Assembly: GCF_964355755.1 (NCBI RefSeq)
Contig: NC_092671.1
Location: forward strand, 6,273,001 to 6,337,000
Direction of reading: 5' to 3'
DNA from: Antedon mediterranea
Taxonomy: Eukaryota; Echinodermata; Crinoidea; Comatulida; Antedonidae
DNA: 64,000 nt
The notes under the pieces: model-generated
What the model saw: only the letters and a program-made list of their open reading frames with translations
Databases searched by the model: none
Told to the model about the DNA's origin: nothing
Made by a program: the position numbers and the translations under genes
Shown: positions 1 to 11,681 of the stretch, piece by piece
How the letters are laid out: every line of letters begins with the position of its first letter
How positions within the stretch are numbered: the stretch's first letter is position 1

Positions 1-108
1 CATAAGTTTGTTCATGAAGTTGTTACTGTATATGACTATGATTACCAGGGTATAATCACATATTTTAATCTGTACCAGTACACTTTTTTTTCTATTTCTA
101 TGTTCTAT

Positions 109-134
109 CATAGAGAATAACTAATTTCTCCATG
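109..134. mobile_element. Short CATAGAG...CATG palindrome (possible micro-element)
   Basis: An imperfect 26-bp palindrome that begins CATAGAGA and ends TCTCCATG. It resembles four other short palindromes in the window. The flanking 7-mers (gttctat and attatat) match at only 5 of 7 positions, so this is the weakest member. Confidence 0.3.
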
Positions 135-615
135 ATTATATATAGTCACATTACAATAAAAATTAAAATAACTTGAGATAGATATGATAAAAAATTTGAT
201 AATTTATGCATGCATGTTTCCCTTCCCTTTTGTCATTTTATTACATTGTACTTACTACTACACACCATAAAAAGGATGGGGTTGAAATACTGTATACATA
301 GTTACAGCATGGTAACCAGACATTCGGTTTATGTACAGTAGGAGGATATTTAAATAACGTGAAACAGAATAAAATAAATAAAAGGACAGGGTCAATTACA
401 GTGTCTTATGAACCGACCCATTTACTGTAGAATGAAGATATACTGTAAGAAAGACGAGATCGATTTCTAAAGTAAACTTCAATTCTGTGCATAGCGTCAT
501 TGGATACCACGTTGCTCTAAAATTACTGACGCCACTGTGCAGTCGATGACTACTTTCAATTCAGAATCATAAAGCTGTAGAATCATACAGCACCAGTGTA
601 TTGTTGAATACATTT

Positions 616-747
616 AAGCTCTGTCTACACGGTCAAACTTTATGTGACAAAAATATGATGTGCACTGCCCATATATGGACATGATGATGTCATATCACTA
701 CCATATTTGGGAACATCACACTTTTTTTGATTGTGTAGACAGAGCTT
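616..747. mobile_element. TA-type MITE, family with AAGCTCTGTCTACAC termini, copy 1
   Basis: Inverted ends AGCTCTGTCTACAC and GTGTAGACAGAGCTT bound about 130 bp. The interior (words such as CCATATATGGACATGATGATG) is shared with copies at 7407, 42729, 49918 and 57321. No coding capacity. The TA dinucleotides at the edges of the better copies suggest a Tc1/mariner-type origin. Confidence 0.8.
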
Positions 748-1684
748 TAGTTTCCCTTTCCCTATTAACAAAACCATGGACATTACAACTCGCCACTGCT
801 TTAACTGTAATTTCCAAGTCAGCAGCTTTTTGAAGAATTCTATACAAAAGCTACAGACTGTTTTAAATGCCATTGCTTCAACTCTACTGTGAACAACGGT
901 TAGTGCCACATTAATACAGTACTCTGTATTAATGAATACAAAGCTTAAGTTACAAATCATGTGTAATTTAGACAACTTAGTAATAGATTGGTCTACTTTT
1001 AAGCCATTATTCAACATTAGACAATACTTCTATTTATTGCTGTTTGTTTTGTTTAATATTCTTGTGGCTCTATCTACACTATTAAACTAGTTTGACCTCT
1101 TGGGAGAGCAGTCCTTGTATTGAAGAGCTATTCCAAGAAAGATTTGTATTGTGTTCATATTCATGTCAGGCCATTTGAATATTTTCTTGTTCTCCAACAA
1201 TTGACATTCAATAAATGTACCACATGAGTTTTTAACACAAATGTATTAAATAAGAACTAAATAACACCGTGTAGGATTATTACACAAATAAATTTACACC
1301 CAATAATTGGCACCCTGTGGTTAGATTTTCACTTATAAATCATAAAATAATAACAGCACCATGGGTAGTCTTTTGATATGCGGAAACGTTCATATTCGGT
1401 TTAAACTTGCTAAAGAGTAAATCAAATTAAAATCTAGCCACTTGTTGTTGGTGAGATAGGTCAGGTATCAAATAACAGCCTAAACCATATGCGTGCTACT
1501 ATCCTCTAACGAAGAACTCCTCGCTCTTAACAGTGAGTTTATGGATCGTAAAAAAAGAACTTGATGGTTAAATACACCTGTTCTATCTCAAAACTATGAT
1601 GCAAAAATACTGGTAGGTACAGTAGTAATCTACAGTATGCTGTATAGTACTCTACAGAGACATATTTTGATGAAGCAGTTTAAA

Positions 1685-1711
1685 CAGGGAGTTGTTACAA
1701 AGTTCTCCCTG
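1685..1711. mobile_element. 27-bp CAGGG...CCCTG micro-element
   Basis: The left end CAGGGAGTTGTTA is identical to the first 13 bases of the terminal repeat of the 2,554-bp transposon at 35856. The right end is TTCTCCCTG. Flanking 7-mers are gtttaaa (1678-1684) and gtttgaa (1712-1718), a 6/7 match consistent with an aged 7-bp target duplication. Confidence 0.55.
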
Positions 1712-1949
1712 GTTTGAAGTCCTCCTTGTTTGCAAGTCTAAATATTTGATTAAATACTAATAGAATGGTTAATAGCTAATTAAAGTAAAATTAAACCTTC
1801 AGTTTTGACCAACTGGGAATGGATCTTTGCTATGTCCGTGTTTTATGACAGAAGTTATTGTAGACAAATGTACATTTGATACAAAAACAATACACTGGAC
1901 TGTTGGGCACCTGGATGTTACAACAGCGATGTACTGTAATGTCTCCTAA

Positions 1950-1977
1950 CATAGAGATATTATATAATATCTCTATG
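1950..1977. mobile_element. 28-bp CATAGAG...CTCTATG palindrome
   Basis: A perfect 28-bp palindrome with an alternating AT centre. The 7-mer ctcctaa occurs directly to the left (1943-1949) and again two bases after the right end (1980-1986), so a target duplication is likely but not cleanly placed. The same palindrome, with a slightly different centre, occurs at 14079 and 33840. Confidence 0.5.
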
Positions 1978-4923
1978 TGCTCCTAATCACATTGATAGTC
2001 AGAAGTTTAATACTGGCCACAGGGTTGGCGCCAAAATGGTTAGTATGTGATTCACATAGTATTGCTGTAATGTTAGATTCTGGTACACTACCTGTACATC
2101 AATTGGAAAATAAAACGCACCAAATTTAATTACGAATGAGAGTACGTTTATTGTAAATACATATAAAAATAACGCTTAAAAGAGAACGACGTTTTGACTC
2201 CATCATGGGGTCCAATGAATAAAATATAAAACAACTAATTAAGTAGCACAAGCCAAGGGTCAAAGTTTAAATAACAAAAGACCTATTGTCTAACATCCTG
2301 TCAAATGAAAAGCTTAGCTTTTACAGAGTCACTTTGTTTATTCAGACTAGGTTTTAATTGTCTGATACAACATTTCATAGATAAGACAGTCAAATTTGTT
2401 TTTGCATTTCCTAAATATACTAAAACATGAATTAATTTTATTTGGATTAACAATCACGTTTAATCAAATTTAATGTTACAGATAATGTCATAATGTTGTG
2501 GTCTAACTATTTTGGTGGTATTTCAGAGGTCTTAAATCCTGGATTTAGTTAAGGATTTTTTTTTATGGGAAGTCTGTGTTTCCAATAATTTTGCTGTGTA
2601 TTTTGTCTTTTCTTACCTTGTGGGGTAAAATAGTGTTACATTACAAATATAGACATTTGAATTCCATATCCCATATAATTAGTATTTGATGGCATTGCCA
2701 ATAGCTGTTTGAAAACAACTAAATATATCAGCCTTTTCTGAGCAGAAAAATGTGACCCCCAAACACAAAAGACCATTTATTGATTAAAAAAGCCTCATCT
2801 ATTCTTTATTTAAGAAGTCTAAAGGCCAAAGGTTACTTGAAATGCTGTGTCTTTAGTTGTTAGTTTGAGGAAGGCTAACTAAAGTGATCAAGAAATACAA
2901 TAAAATGAAACAAATTATCCTGCAGTATGCTTGTCGTAATAATGAAAAATACTAATGTTTATTTTTCTGCAGTTACTGCAGTATTTAATCTTTCTCAATT
3001 GTTCATTTAATAGCTTCATATCAGCTGTTGCTGGATTTTTTAATCCCTTGGATGTATTTAATCTTTCACATAAAAAAAATTAGAAACGGGATCAAATCAA
3101 CCTGTCGCGAGTTTGAATATGACTTCCGTAATGATTATTTCATGGACATTAAATTCTAACATTACTTATAAACATTGCTGGTGTAAGTCGGTATCACCAA
3201 GGTAACATGAAAACAAAGTTTTAATGTTGACATTTACAACAGTGAGAATTTGAAAGCATATTTTTTTTATTCAAAGTAAATAGAAATGACACTACGGTTG
3301 ACAAATGTTACCTCCTCAAGCTATGTATAGGCATTCAATCTTTCTTGATCTGCAGAGGGAAGTACTGTGGTTGTGTGGGGTGTAATTTTGTCCAGCCTAA
3401 ATTTCAATCATCACTTAAATTTATAATCTACTGTACAGTACATTAAGCCTCTTGGAAACCCCCCAAACCAAAGGTAAGCTAGGCACGAAATAGAATTTAA
3501 CGCACAACATAAGTAGAAAAAAAATATTATGATGAATATGATGACGCTCAATAACCATTCATTTTTATGACCATACTTTACCACAACAAAAAAAGCATCA
3601 CTCTAGCCTAGTCTAAAACGGAATGTTATTTTTGAGTCAAAAAACAAAAAAACTTCTTGTAGAGTGTAATAACAAAAAATTTATGAATTTAGATTTTATT
3701 TTAGGCATTCATTCATAACCGGCTGAAATTATCTGATAATATCGGGGTACAGTACAGTATTACTAAGTTCTATTAACATCACATTACTGCCACACTACTG
3801 TACTGTAGGCCTACCGACCCAACTAAATCTAAAAAGTCGGTTGCATGTTTTCCCGTGAACTCACCACCAGGTAGCAGATCGATCAATGACGAGAACACAC
3901 ACATCCGGCTAGCCTAAGCCTAGCCTTGCCTGCTACAACTCTTCTTCATACAGGTGGTTTGCTACTTGAAAACTGACTTGAATATGTTCATTTAAATAGA
4001 AAAATTATGAATAGAATTCTTGAATGGAAAAACAAAGATGGTTACTTACAGATATGTTTGGAATTTAAACGGATTTCAGTATTGTTGACAATCAGTTCTT
4101 GTGTGTGTTTACTAACTTCGATCAATCCATCGTTTACGCTTGCTAGGCAGCGACTTACAATGCGCAAATTCATTTGCGCACAGACGTGTTAACGAATGAT
4201 TGTACGGTATTCGATTGTATTTTAAAGGAAAAGACAATTGAATATGGAACGCCGTTACTGCCTTCTGCCTTAATTAAAATTCAGATTCAGTTTATTCAGA
4301 CTTTATATAGCAAAACAAAAGTAAATTAACAAATCTACTGTACAGGATGAACCAAATGAAAAGCTGCAAAGTAACTATCAACAGTTATTCATTTACTGGG
4401 AGTACGGGATGAAAGACATTAGAGATAAACGGGCTTTCTTCATTACTTCTTAACCAATTAAATTCACTAAGATGAGGGTGATCATGTTTAAGAACAATGA
4501 TATAACTTTTTCTAAAATTGTCTGTTATCAATCGATGTCTTCGTCCATGATAGGACATGCCTTATAGTATAAATTAGACTTTGGAGTTTACATAAATCGG
4601 ATGATTGTACTATATAGAATAAAACTGCACTTACTATCACAGGTGATAGAATAAATTCATAATTCCAATTTATTTTATAATTCATTCATTCATTCATTCA
4701 ATCTTTTATTTCGGAAACTCTGGTCCGTAGAAAGTAAATTACATATAAATGAAATAAATAAAATCAACAAAATTACTACTACTCATCTCAGGATGGCATT
4801 CCATCTGGAGAGCATCTTCGACTTAACTAAGACATTGCTTATAATCGTTGAGATTAAAATATTTTAATACATCCTCTTCCAAGTTTAGTTTGTCATCGAT
4901 CATCATTCTATACTTATAGTTAA

Positions 4924-5258
4924 AGATGTATTGTCCCCCTGAAAATATAATTCTTAACAAAATCTTTATTGAAAATGCCATTTTAATGTCACAATAGTTA
5001 TCCACTTTGACCAAAAATTGGATCGAAAAAAAATGTTTACCTGAAAAACTGTAATTTAAAGCAAAAAAATGGTCTAATTGGCCGCCAGTGAGTTTGTGGT
5101 TGAATTTAACCATTTGTTTTGTCAATTTATAAGTGAAAACATTATTTTTAATTTTTTTTTTATGGAAGTGATTAACTTTATTAAAACTACAAAATAACAT
5201 ATTCAAAGTCTGATTTAATTAATCTTCATTTTTCATGTTTTTGAGGGACAGTACATCT
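4924..5258. mobile_element. TTAA-type MITE, AGATGTATTGTCC termini, copy 1
   Basis: TTAA at 4920-4923 is followed by AGATGTATTGTCCCCC, and the right end is its inverse, GGGACAGTACATCT, followed by TTAA at 5259-5262. The interior (CCATTTTAATGTC, then TTATCCACTTTGACC) is shared with copies at 6386, 47120, 55216 and 56888. The exact TTAA duplication suggests piggyBac- or Kolobok-type transposition. The open frame across it is accidental. Confidence 0.85.
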
Positions 5259-6385
5259 TTAAGTAATCTTTAAGACTAAAGAACTCCATGCTTGACACAA
5301 TTTTCTCGGACAAACTTGAGGCAAGGATCAAGTTTTGTAAGAAAACTTTAAATTGATCGAACTCTTTCACATGATACGCCATACGTTAATATTCAAGAAG
5401 TGAGGGAGGGGTAGGAGGGTTGCTATTCGAACTTTTTTGATATTAAATTTAGAGAGGGCGCTATCTATATTTATTCGCTGCCTGACTGATGATTTATTTT
5501 TGATGATTGCGTAGTAATGTGATGAGTGTAAACGAAAGCAGAGCCAAACCAGTGTATTTAAATCAAGATTTTAAGAATTACTTTACTTGTAAGTTAGATA
5601 ATGCAATATTTTATAAGCTTTGTTATATCCGAAAAATGTCTAGAATCAGGATCAGGAAACATGTGTAATATTACAGCTGTAGAAAGATTCTCTCTGCCGC
5701 CGGTAGCTTGATGATGGATCGGATGGCCGGACGGAAAGAAAGAACCAGGCCAGCCAGCAGCCTAGCTCGGACCAATGCCCTGGTGACTGGTATGCGTGGT
5801 ATTGTTTGTAGTGGTTACGCCTATTTTTTTCCCATCATATCTCCGGAGAACTGTAATAAATAGTAGGCCTAACTAGGTTGGCCCTCAACATGCAGGTCTA
5901 GCTATGATAGGATGAATTTGTAATATTGTGACCTGCCCAGACTTGTCCAATGTTTTTAACTTACCTACTCAATGTTTTGACACAATTATTTATACTACTA
6001 GCTCCTAGCTAGGGCTTAAATGATATTAATTATTGTAATTAAGACATAAGACACACAGGAGGTGATTGGCTACTTTTTCTTTCGTTTGTAAACATAAGTC
6101 TCTGAGATTTTACAGGATTCTTCGGAAAAACCAATATAATTATTTTAAAAAGTATGTGGCCTATTTTCTTAGAAATTAGGCCAATGTTTTTAAATCTTTT
6201 TGTATATCGCCCCCTATAAGTATAATGAAATATAGATTCATTGCGTTAAGTGGAGAGCGCACTCAGCTGAGTCGGGTGATTTTTTTCATAATGCTTGGCA
6301 AAGTTAAAACGTTTTAGATAAACTTTTTTTTTTCAATTTGAAATTAATAATATTAATAATGTCATCTTCCAACTGATTTTATTAA

Positions 6386-6692
6386 AGATATATTTATTAT
6401 TGTCCCCCTAAAAATATATATTTTTTTAATGTTTTGTTGAATAGGCTTATGCCATTTTAATGTCGCGTAATACTGTAGTTATTCACTTTTACAAAAAAGA
6501 AAATGATTTACCTGAAAAAATGTAATTTAAAGCAAAAAATACTTATATTGTCTGTCACAGTGGTTTTTGGTTAAACCGTTTTGTTTGTCTTTTTATGAGT
6601 GAAATAAATTTCTTTTTGTTTTTTTTTTACAGAAGCGAAAAACTATTTAAAGTCTGATTTTATTAATAATGTTTTTGGGAGACAATACATCT
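6386..6692. mobile_element. TTAA-type MITE, copy 2
   Basis: Bounded by TTAA at 6382-6385 and 6693-6696. Termini AGATATA...TTGTCCCCC and GACAATACATCT match copy 1, with small internal indels. Confidence 0.8.
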
Positions 6693-7406
6693 TTAAATTA
6701 TATTTAAAAAAACCTAAAATAAAGAGATACATACTGGATGACACTTGTGACATCACAGTTGTGACATCACAGTTGGATGACTCATTCTTATAAACAATTA
6801 TCTAAAATAGGGGATTCCCCATTGTTTACATCATTATTCAATAATCAATTAGACTTTGGTACTATCCTTGTCACGTTTCACCTGTATTGTATTATTAATA
6901 AAAGTCCCTTATGAATATCAAGTTAATCTTTTATTATCTGAAAGTCATACAACTGGAAAACTACTGTATTAATGTATTGTATGTGTAGCATTGGATTGTT
7001 TCAATTTGTGTAATTTTGCAATCAAAACTAAAATATTCCTTTAAAATGGTTAAAAGAATTGATTTGCTATGTAACTTTTAATTAGTAGGCCTAACTAACC
7101 ATGTGCAGGAACACTAGACTATTATTAGTATACTCATTTGTACATCCTATGGTGAAAAAAACCGTTGTTGTGGTCACCTTTACCCACAGTGCCCTTGCGT
7201 GACCTATCGTTGGTCTTTTGATGTCTGTTTGTCGACGCACCTGATTGTAAAACAACCAAGAATCAATTATTTAAGTTTTTTTTTTTTTTTACTTTATTGT
7301 ATGCGTCAATTGTGAAATAAGCTCTGTGTTGTTCAGTGAGTCAAGATGTGTTGTAATTAAAGTATAGCAGCACGACATTAGCTTTGTTTGTAAGTTTAAT
7401 ATTGTA

Positions 7407-7570
7407 AAGCTCTGTCTACATATATCAAATTTTATATGACAAAAAAATGTGTTGTGCCCATATATGGACATGATGATGTCATATCACTACCATATTAAGG
7501 CATATTGCTACCATATTTAGGCACATCACACTTTTTTTGTAAAACTAGTTTGATAGTGTAGACAGAGCTT
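7407..7570. mobile_element. TA-type MITE (AAGCTCTGTCTACAC family), copy 2
   Basis: Inverted ends AAGCTCTGTCTACA and TGTAGACAGAGCTT; the interior has the same CCCATATATGGACATGATGA block as copy 1, plus a short internal duplication. The left TA is intact; the right one has drifted to AA. Confidence 0.8.
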
Positions 7571-10254
7571 AAGATTATAATACAGTAGTTTTATTCTAAT
7601 TGTGTGTAGGTTTTAAAATGATGCAATGGTCAAACATTGGCTTTGATTGAAATCTACTGTACTGTACAGTATAATTATACTAAAAGTCACTAACAAATTA
7701 ATACAAATTAGAATAAATTTAATAACATTTTGTTCAAATCCAACAGTATCCATATATAGATATTATTATTATCTATCTGTTTTGATAAACTGATAATTTT
7801 CACTTTACTTTACTTATTTTTTATATTAAAAAAAGCACCACATTCTTTTCTAGAAATGGGACTTTTTTCTTCTTAGTTATTAAGCCATTTGTGCATAATT
7901 ACTACTGTGCAGTATATTAGATGACAAATAATGACAAGGATAAGAGTTACCTATTGTGTAAACAAAAGAAAGTAATTTATGCAGGATCTTTGATACAAGT
8001 AAAAATCAAAACGTCAAATAACATTTGGCAAATAATACATAGTACATTTAGTATGTAACTTGAAACTGATATAATATCATTTAATTGTCAAGGTAGACAT
8101 TTAATATGAATTATTCTAAATTGTAAATATCATTACCAATAACAAAAGAGTAACAGTGTGGATAACGTTCCATTTAGGAGACACAAGTCTATGCTGTTAT
8201 TGACGAGTTAAATGATTGTCAAATTACTATTGAATGTTCAAACATTAAGTCGCGCTTAATTAATATTGTCTTGTATCATGATCTAACAGTTGCAATAAAG
8301 ACGCCGACGTCCTCCACCAGTGTGAACACCTAATGGCAACAAATCTTGTGTAACCAACATCATCTCATCTGAACTCCAGTCACAGTTCATTGTACTTCTG
8401 TGTGTGTGTGTACAGTTTCCATAGCGACAGAATCAATGTTTGATAGGACAATGACTTGAACTTCATCTGACTGGTTTTTCACGTTTACATCTCTCAAGGA
8501 CTGTAAGTACTGAAACCCCACTAATTAACATTAATTAATTCTTGGAATTTACTAGCCATAATGTCATATTAATGACAACAAAAGTTCATTATGTTTGTGC
8601 ATTAATTGCTAAATCTGTACTTAGGTAAAGTTTATTATGGAAAGTGTTATGAACTTGTGATCACACTACCTATAACCTATTGATTAATAGTAGTTTAATA
8701 TGATTACCATATCAATTTAATTGTGAAAATTGTGTATTTTGTAATTGCTGGAGTGATAGAATCACGTTTTCAAGATTTCCACAACAATGTGTACAGTAGT
8801 TGACGTACAATCTTATATCCTGTTTCTGTTGATCACATCCTTTAAAATTTAACTTTTTTCTTGTTTTTTCCTTGGGATTTTACCACAGGAAAAAGTTTAT
8901 ATTAAAAACATTGTCACTATTACCATTATTTTACTATAACAGGAAATAGTTTTATTTTTATGCAAATTAAAGGAATATTTCTAGTTTTTTTCTAGAGATT
9001 TTTTCTATAGGAATGTTTATAATAAAAGTTTATATTTAAGAAATTACAAAATAATTTATTTTGAAATGACATTTTCACTATTACTAATAGGAAATAGTTT
9101 TATTTTTATGCAAAATAATAAGGAATGTCCAATTCAATAAATTTAGTATTCCCGACACAGGAACAGGAAAGCAATTATTTAATACTCAAGTTTATGAATT
9201 GATCATTTTATACAGTGTTCTTCAAAAATCCTTTTTTTTTTAATGTACTTTACTGTAGGTGAAGGTACTGTAGAATTACTAGTGAATCAGATTATTTTTT
9301 TCTTTTAGGTATAGAGTGTCTATAGTATAATGAGACAGGACTTAGCCTAAACTGTAATTGTTGACACAAAATTGGGGAAACTCCCTTGTTACATTACCTG
9401 TTGTGTACTGTATATACACAAATTGCTAATATTAAAGGCATGCTTAAGTATTACTTATTAGAAGATTGATTTTAAATTGCGTCACAGACAATAGTCGGCT
9501 TATCACACGATTTCATTGTTCAATGTTTACTTTCTGACTATCCTATCGTTATAACAATTTTGTGATTTGAACTTCTACCATACTAAATGCTGTTTATTTT
9601 GATTACTTACTTTCTGTTATCGGTTGCCATACCAATAATTGAAACATTGCATGACAATGAAACATGAATATTGTAATAAAATCAATTATTCATGTTTTAA
9701 AATTGAAAAATGGATTAACAAAAATTAATTTCCTGTTCTTTACGGCACATTAAAATTATTTTTTAACCGGCTAAGTACAAAAAAATCCGTCCAGAAAAAG
9801 CGTCATATCTGAAGATGAGAGGCGTAACTGATAACAATTGACACTATTCTGTCTCTTTGGATTTTGTTTGTTAATTTTTACATTGTTTGATTATTTGGTA
9901 ATTACATTTTCTACTTCCTGCTATTACTGTAAATTTGTTTGAATGGTTATAAATGTTATGCACTGTGGGTTTTTTTATTGGAAAATATTAAAGTGATATT
10001 AGTTTCAAGGTCGAATGACCGGAAACAGGACATACATACAATGAAGTCGCAACTATATCTGACATTCAGGATCAAGAGCATATTAGCAGGATCTTTCCAG
10101 TTGCATTGTTCACATATTTGCATGGTCCTCTTAGTCTGTATACTGTATGTCACGTTTGTATGTTGTTATGTCATCAAATACGCAGAAACAAAGTACATAC
10201 CAGGGACTATATGTTTTATTACACGTTTTACTTCTTAACTATGAGGCAATGTAA

Positions 10255-10330
10255 CACAGGGACGTTTGACGCAACGTATCACAGGGACGTATTGACGCAA
10301 CATATCATAGGCACATATTGACGCAAAGTT
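10255..10330 (+). repeat. Short tandem repeat, unit about 27-29 bp, three copies
   Basis: Three diverged copies of a unit containing CACAGGGACGT and TTGACGCAAC. The word ACGTTGCGTTATGTTGCGTC appears again near 10446 in inverse sense, so the array may be part of a larger decayed inverted repeat. Confidence 0.5.
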
Positions 10331-10887
10331 CTCTATTGCATAATCACAAGTGGGAACCGAAAATGCAATACTGATCATGCAAACATCGCAGGTTTGATTT
10401 TACGCTGGTGGAGGCAAACACAATCATTTGAAGGGCATTTTCTTACGTTGCGTTATGTTGCGTCGCTAGTAGGAACCAAGCTTTAGGTTTCTGTATAATT
10501 ATACTATAAAGTATTTTTAAATATTTAAAATTCATCAGTACGTTCAATCAAGCAAGAAAAGATATACAACGTAGATCCTACATGACGATATTTAGTTTAT
10601 TTAATAATACTTAACTGTTAAATTATTAGTACCTGAATGAACAGTAACAATAACATTAAGTTTTTGTAAAACTATGCCTTTTGAAGTAAGGCATTTACCT
10701 TTAATTATTTTTAGAACTTATTGGATCATTTGTCAAAGTAATTAAAGTAACAATAGTAGTGAATGATGAAAGCAGCAGGAAGTTGTCACCATTTTTGTAA
10801 GGAACAACCTACGTAATTTACAATATTGTTCCATTGCTTGGGTAAACAGCAGTCACGTATATTATTAGAATCATATATACATATTCA

Positions 10888-11131
10888 AAATTTCAGTGGC
10901 ATTTTCCAAGTAGATTTTTCCTTATGAGATAAAATTACAAGAATAACCAGATGTATCCATTCCTATTGTACATCTGTTTATACAATACTGCCAGTGACGT
11001 AACGGCATAGTCTAAATTTCAGTGGCATTTTCCAAGTAGATTCTTCCTTAAAGAGTAAAATTTACAAGAATAACCAGATGAATCCATTCTTGTCATTGCT
11101 TTTCTTTCACAGTACTGCCAGTGTTGTAACG
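10888..11131 (+). repeat. Tandem duplication, period about 126 bp
   Basis: The segment starting AAATTTCAGTGGCATTTTCC at 10888 is repeated from 11014. Both copies end in TACTGCCAGTG..GTAACG. Two copies with moderate divergence; no coding potential. Confidence 0.8.
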
Positions 11132-11149
11132 TCTTTGAGTGCTCACTGG

Positions 11150-11249
11150 CTTAACCCAGGGACCCATGGCTTAACCCAGGGACCCATGGCTTAACCCAGG
11201 GACCCATGGCTTAACCCAGGGACCCATGGCTTAACCCAGGGACCCATGG
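11150..11249 (+). repeat. Minisatellite, 20-bp unit, about five near-identical copies
   Basis: The unit CTTAACCCAGGGACCCATGG repeats without visible change, implying recent expansion. It directly follows the 126-bp duplication. Confidence 0.95.
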
Positions 11250-11667
11250 CTTACAGTGGGGCCTGAACAGACCTAAGAGCAAAAAACATTAGGCATTAAA
11301 ATATTTCGAGAAATGTTAAAAACACCTGAAGCCTCCAGCTTTGAAGGACCACTTACAGTAGGGTTCCTAAACCAGCGTTACGCCATTGAGTACTACTTCA
11401 ATTGTATTATATTTGTCTTACTTATCGGAAGATTTGATTTGTAGCCACCTGTATAAAATTAGATAATTAATGCTAATTTTATAGCTGTATGGTTTGAATT
11501 ATAGGGAATTATAGGAACTCATACGATCCACAATTGTCAAATTGCACAACCAAGTTACATACTGTACTTACAGTATAAAAGAAATTCTGTTTCTGAGACA
11601 GCTGACTTACATAATTTTTAGAACACAAAAATCTATAAAAACTGTAACTATGTACAATATATGTATG

Positions 11668-11681
11668 GTTACCTTGGTAAC
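11668..11681. promoter_or_regulatory. Candidate RFX X-box
   Basis: GTTACCTTGGTAAC is a perfect inverted repeat and matches the RFX X-box consensus (GTNRCC, 0-3 bases, RGYAAC). It lies about 6.4 kb upstream of the Bcl-G-like start codon, so any link to that gene is inference. A weaker X-box-like word with one mismatch is at 17345-17360. Confidence 0.4.

Noticed and set aside
640-1017. 125-codon minus ORF
   Set aside because: It overlaps a TA MITE and has no conserved pattern or splice support.
4823-5206. 127-codon minus ORF
   Set aside because: It lies almost wholly across a non-coding TTAA MITE, and sister copies do not keep the frame.
11150-11249. CAGGG-containing minisatellite as part of the micro-element group
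   Set aside because: It is a simple 20-bp tandem repeat without the palindromic CAGGG...CCCTG structure or 7-bp flanks.
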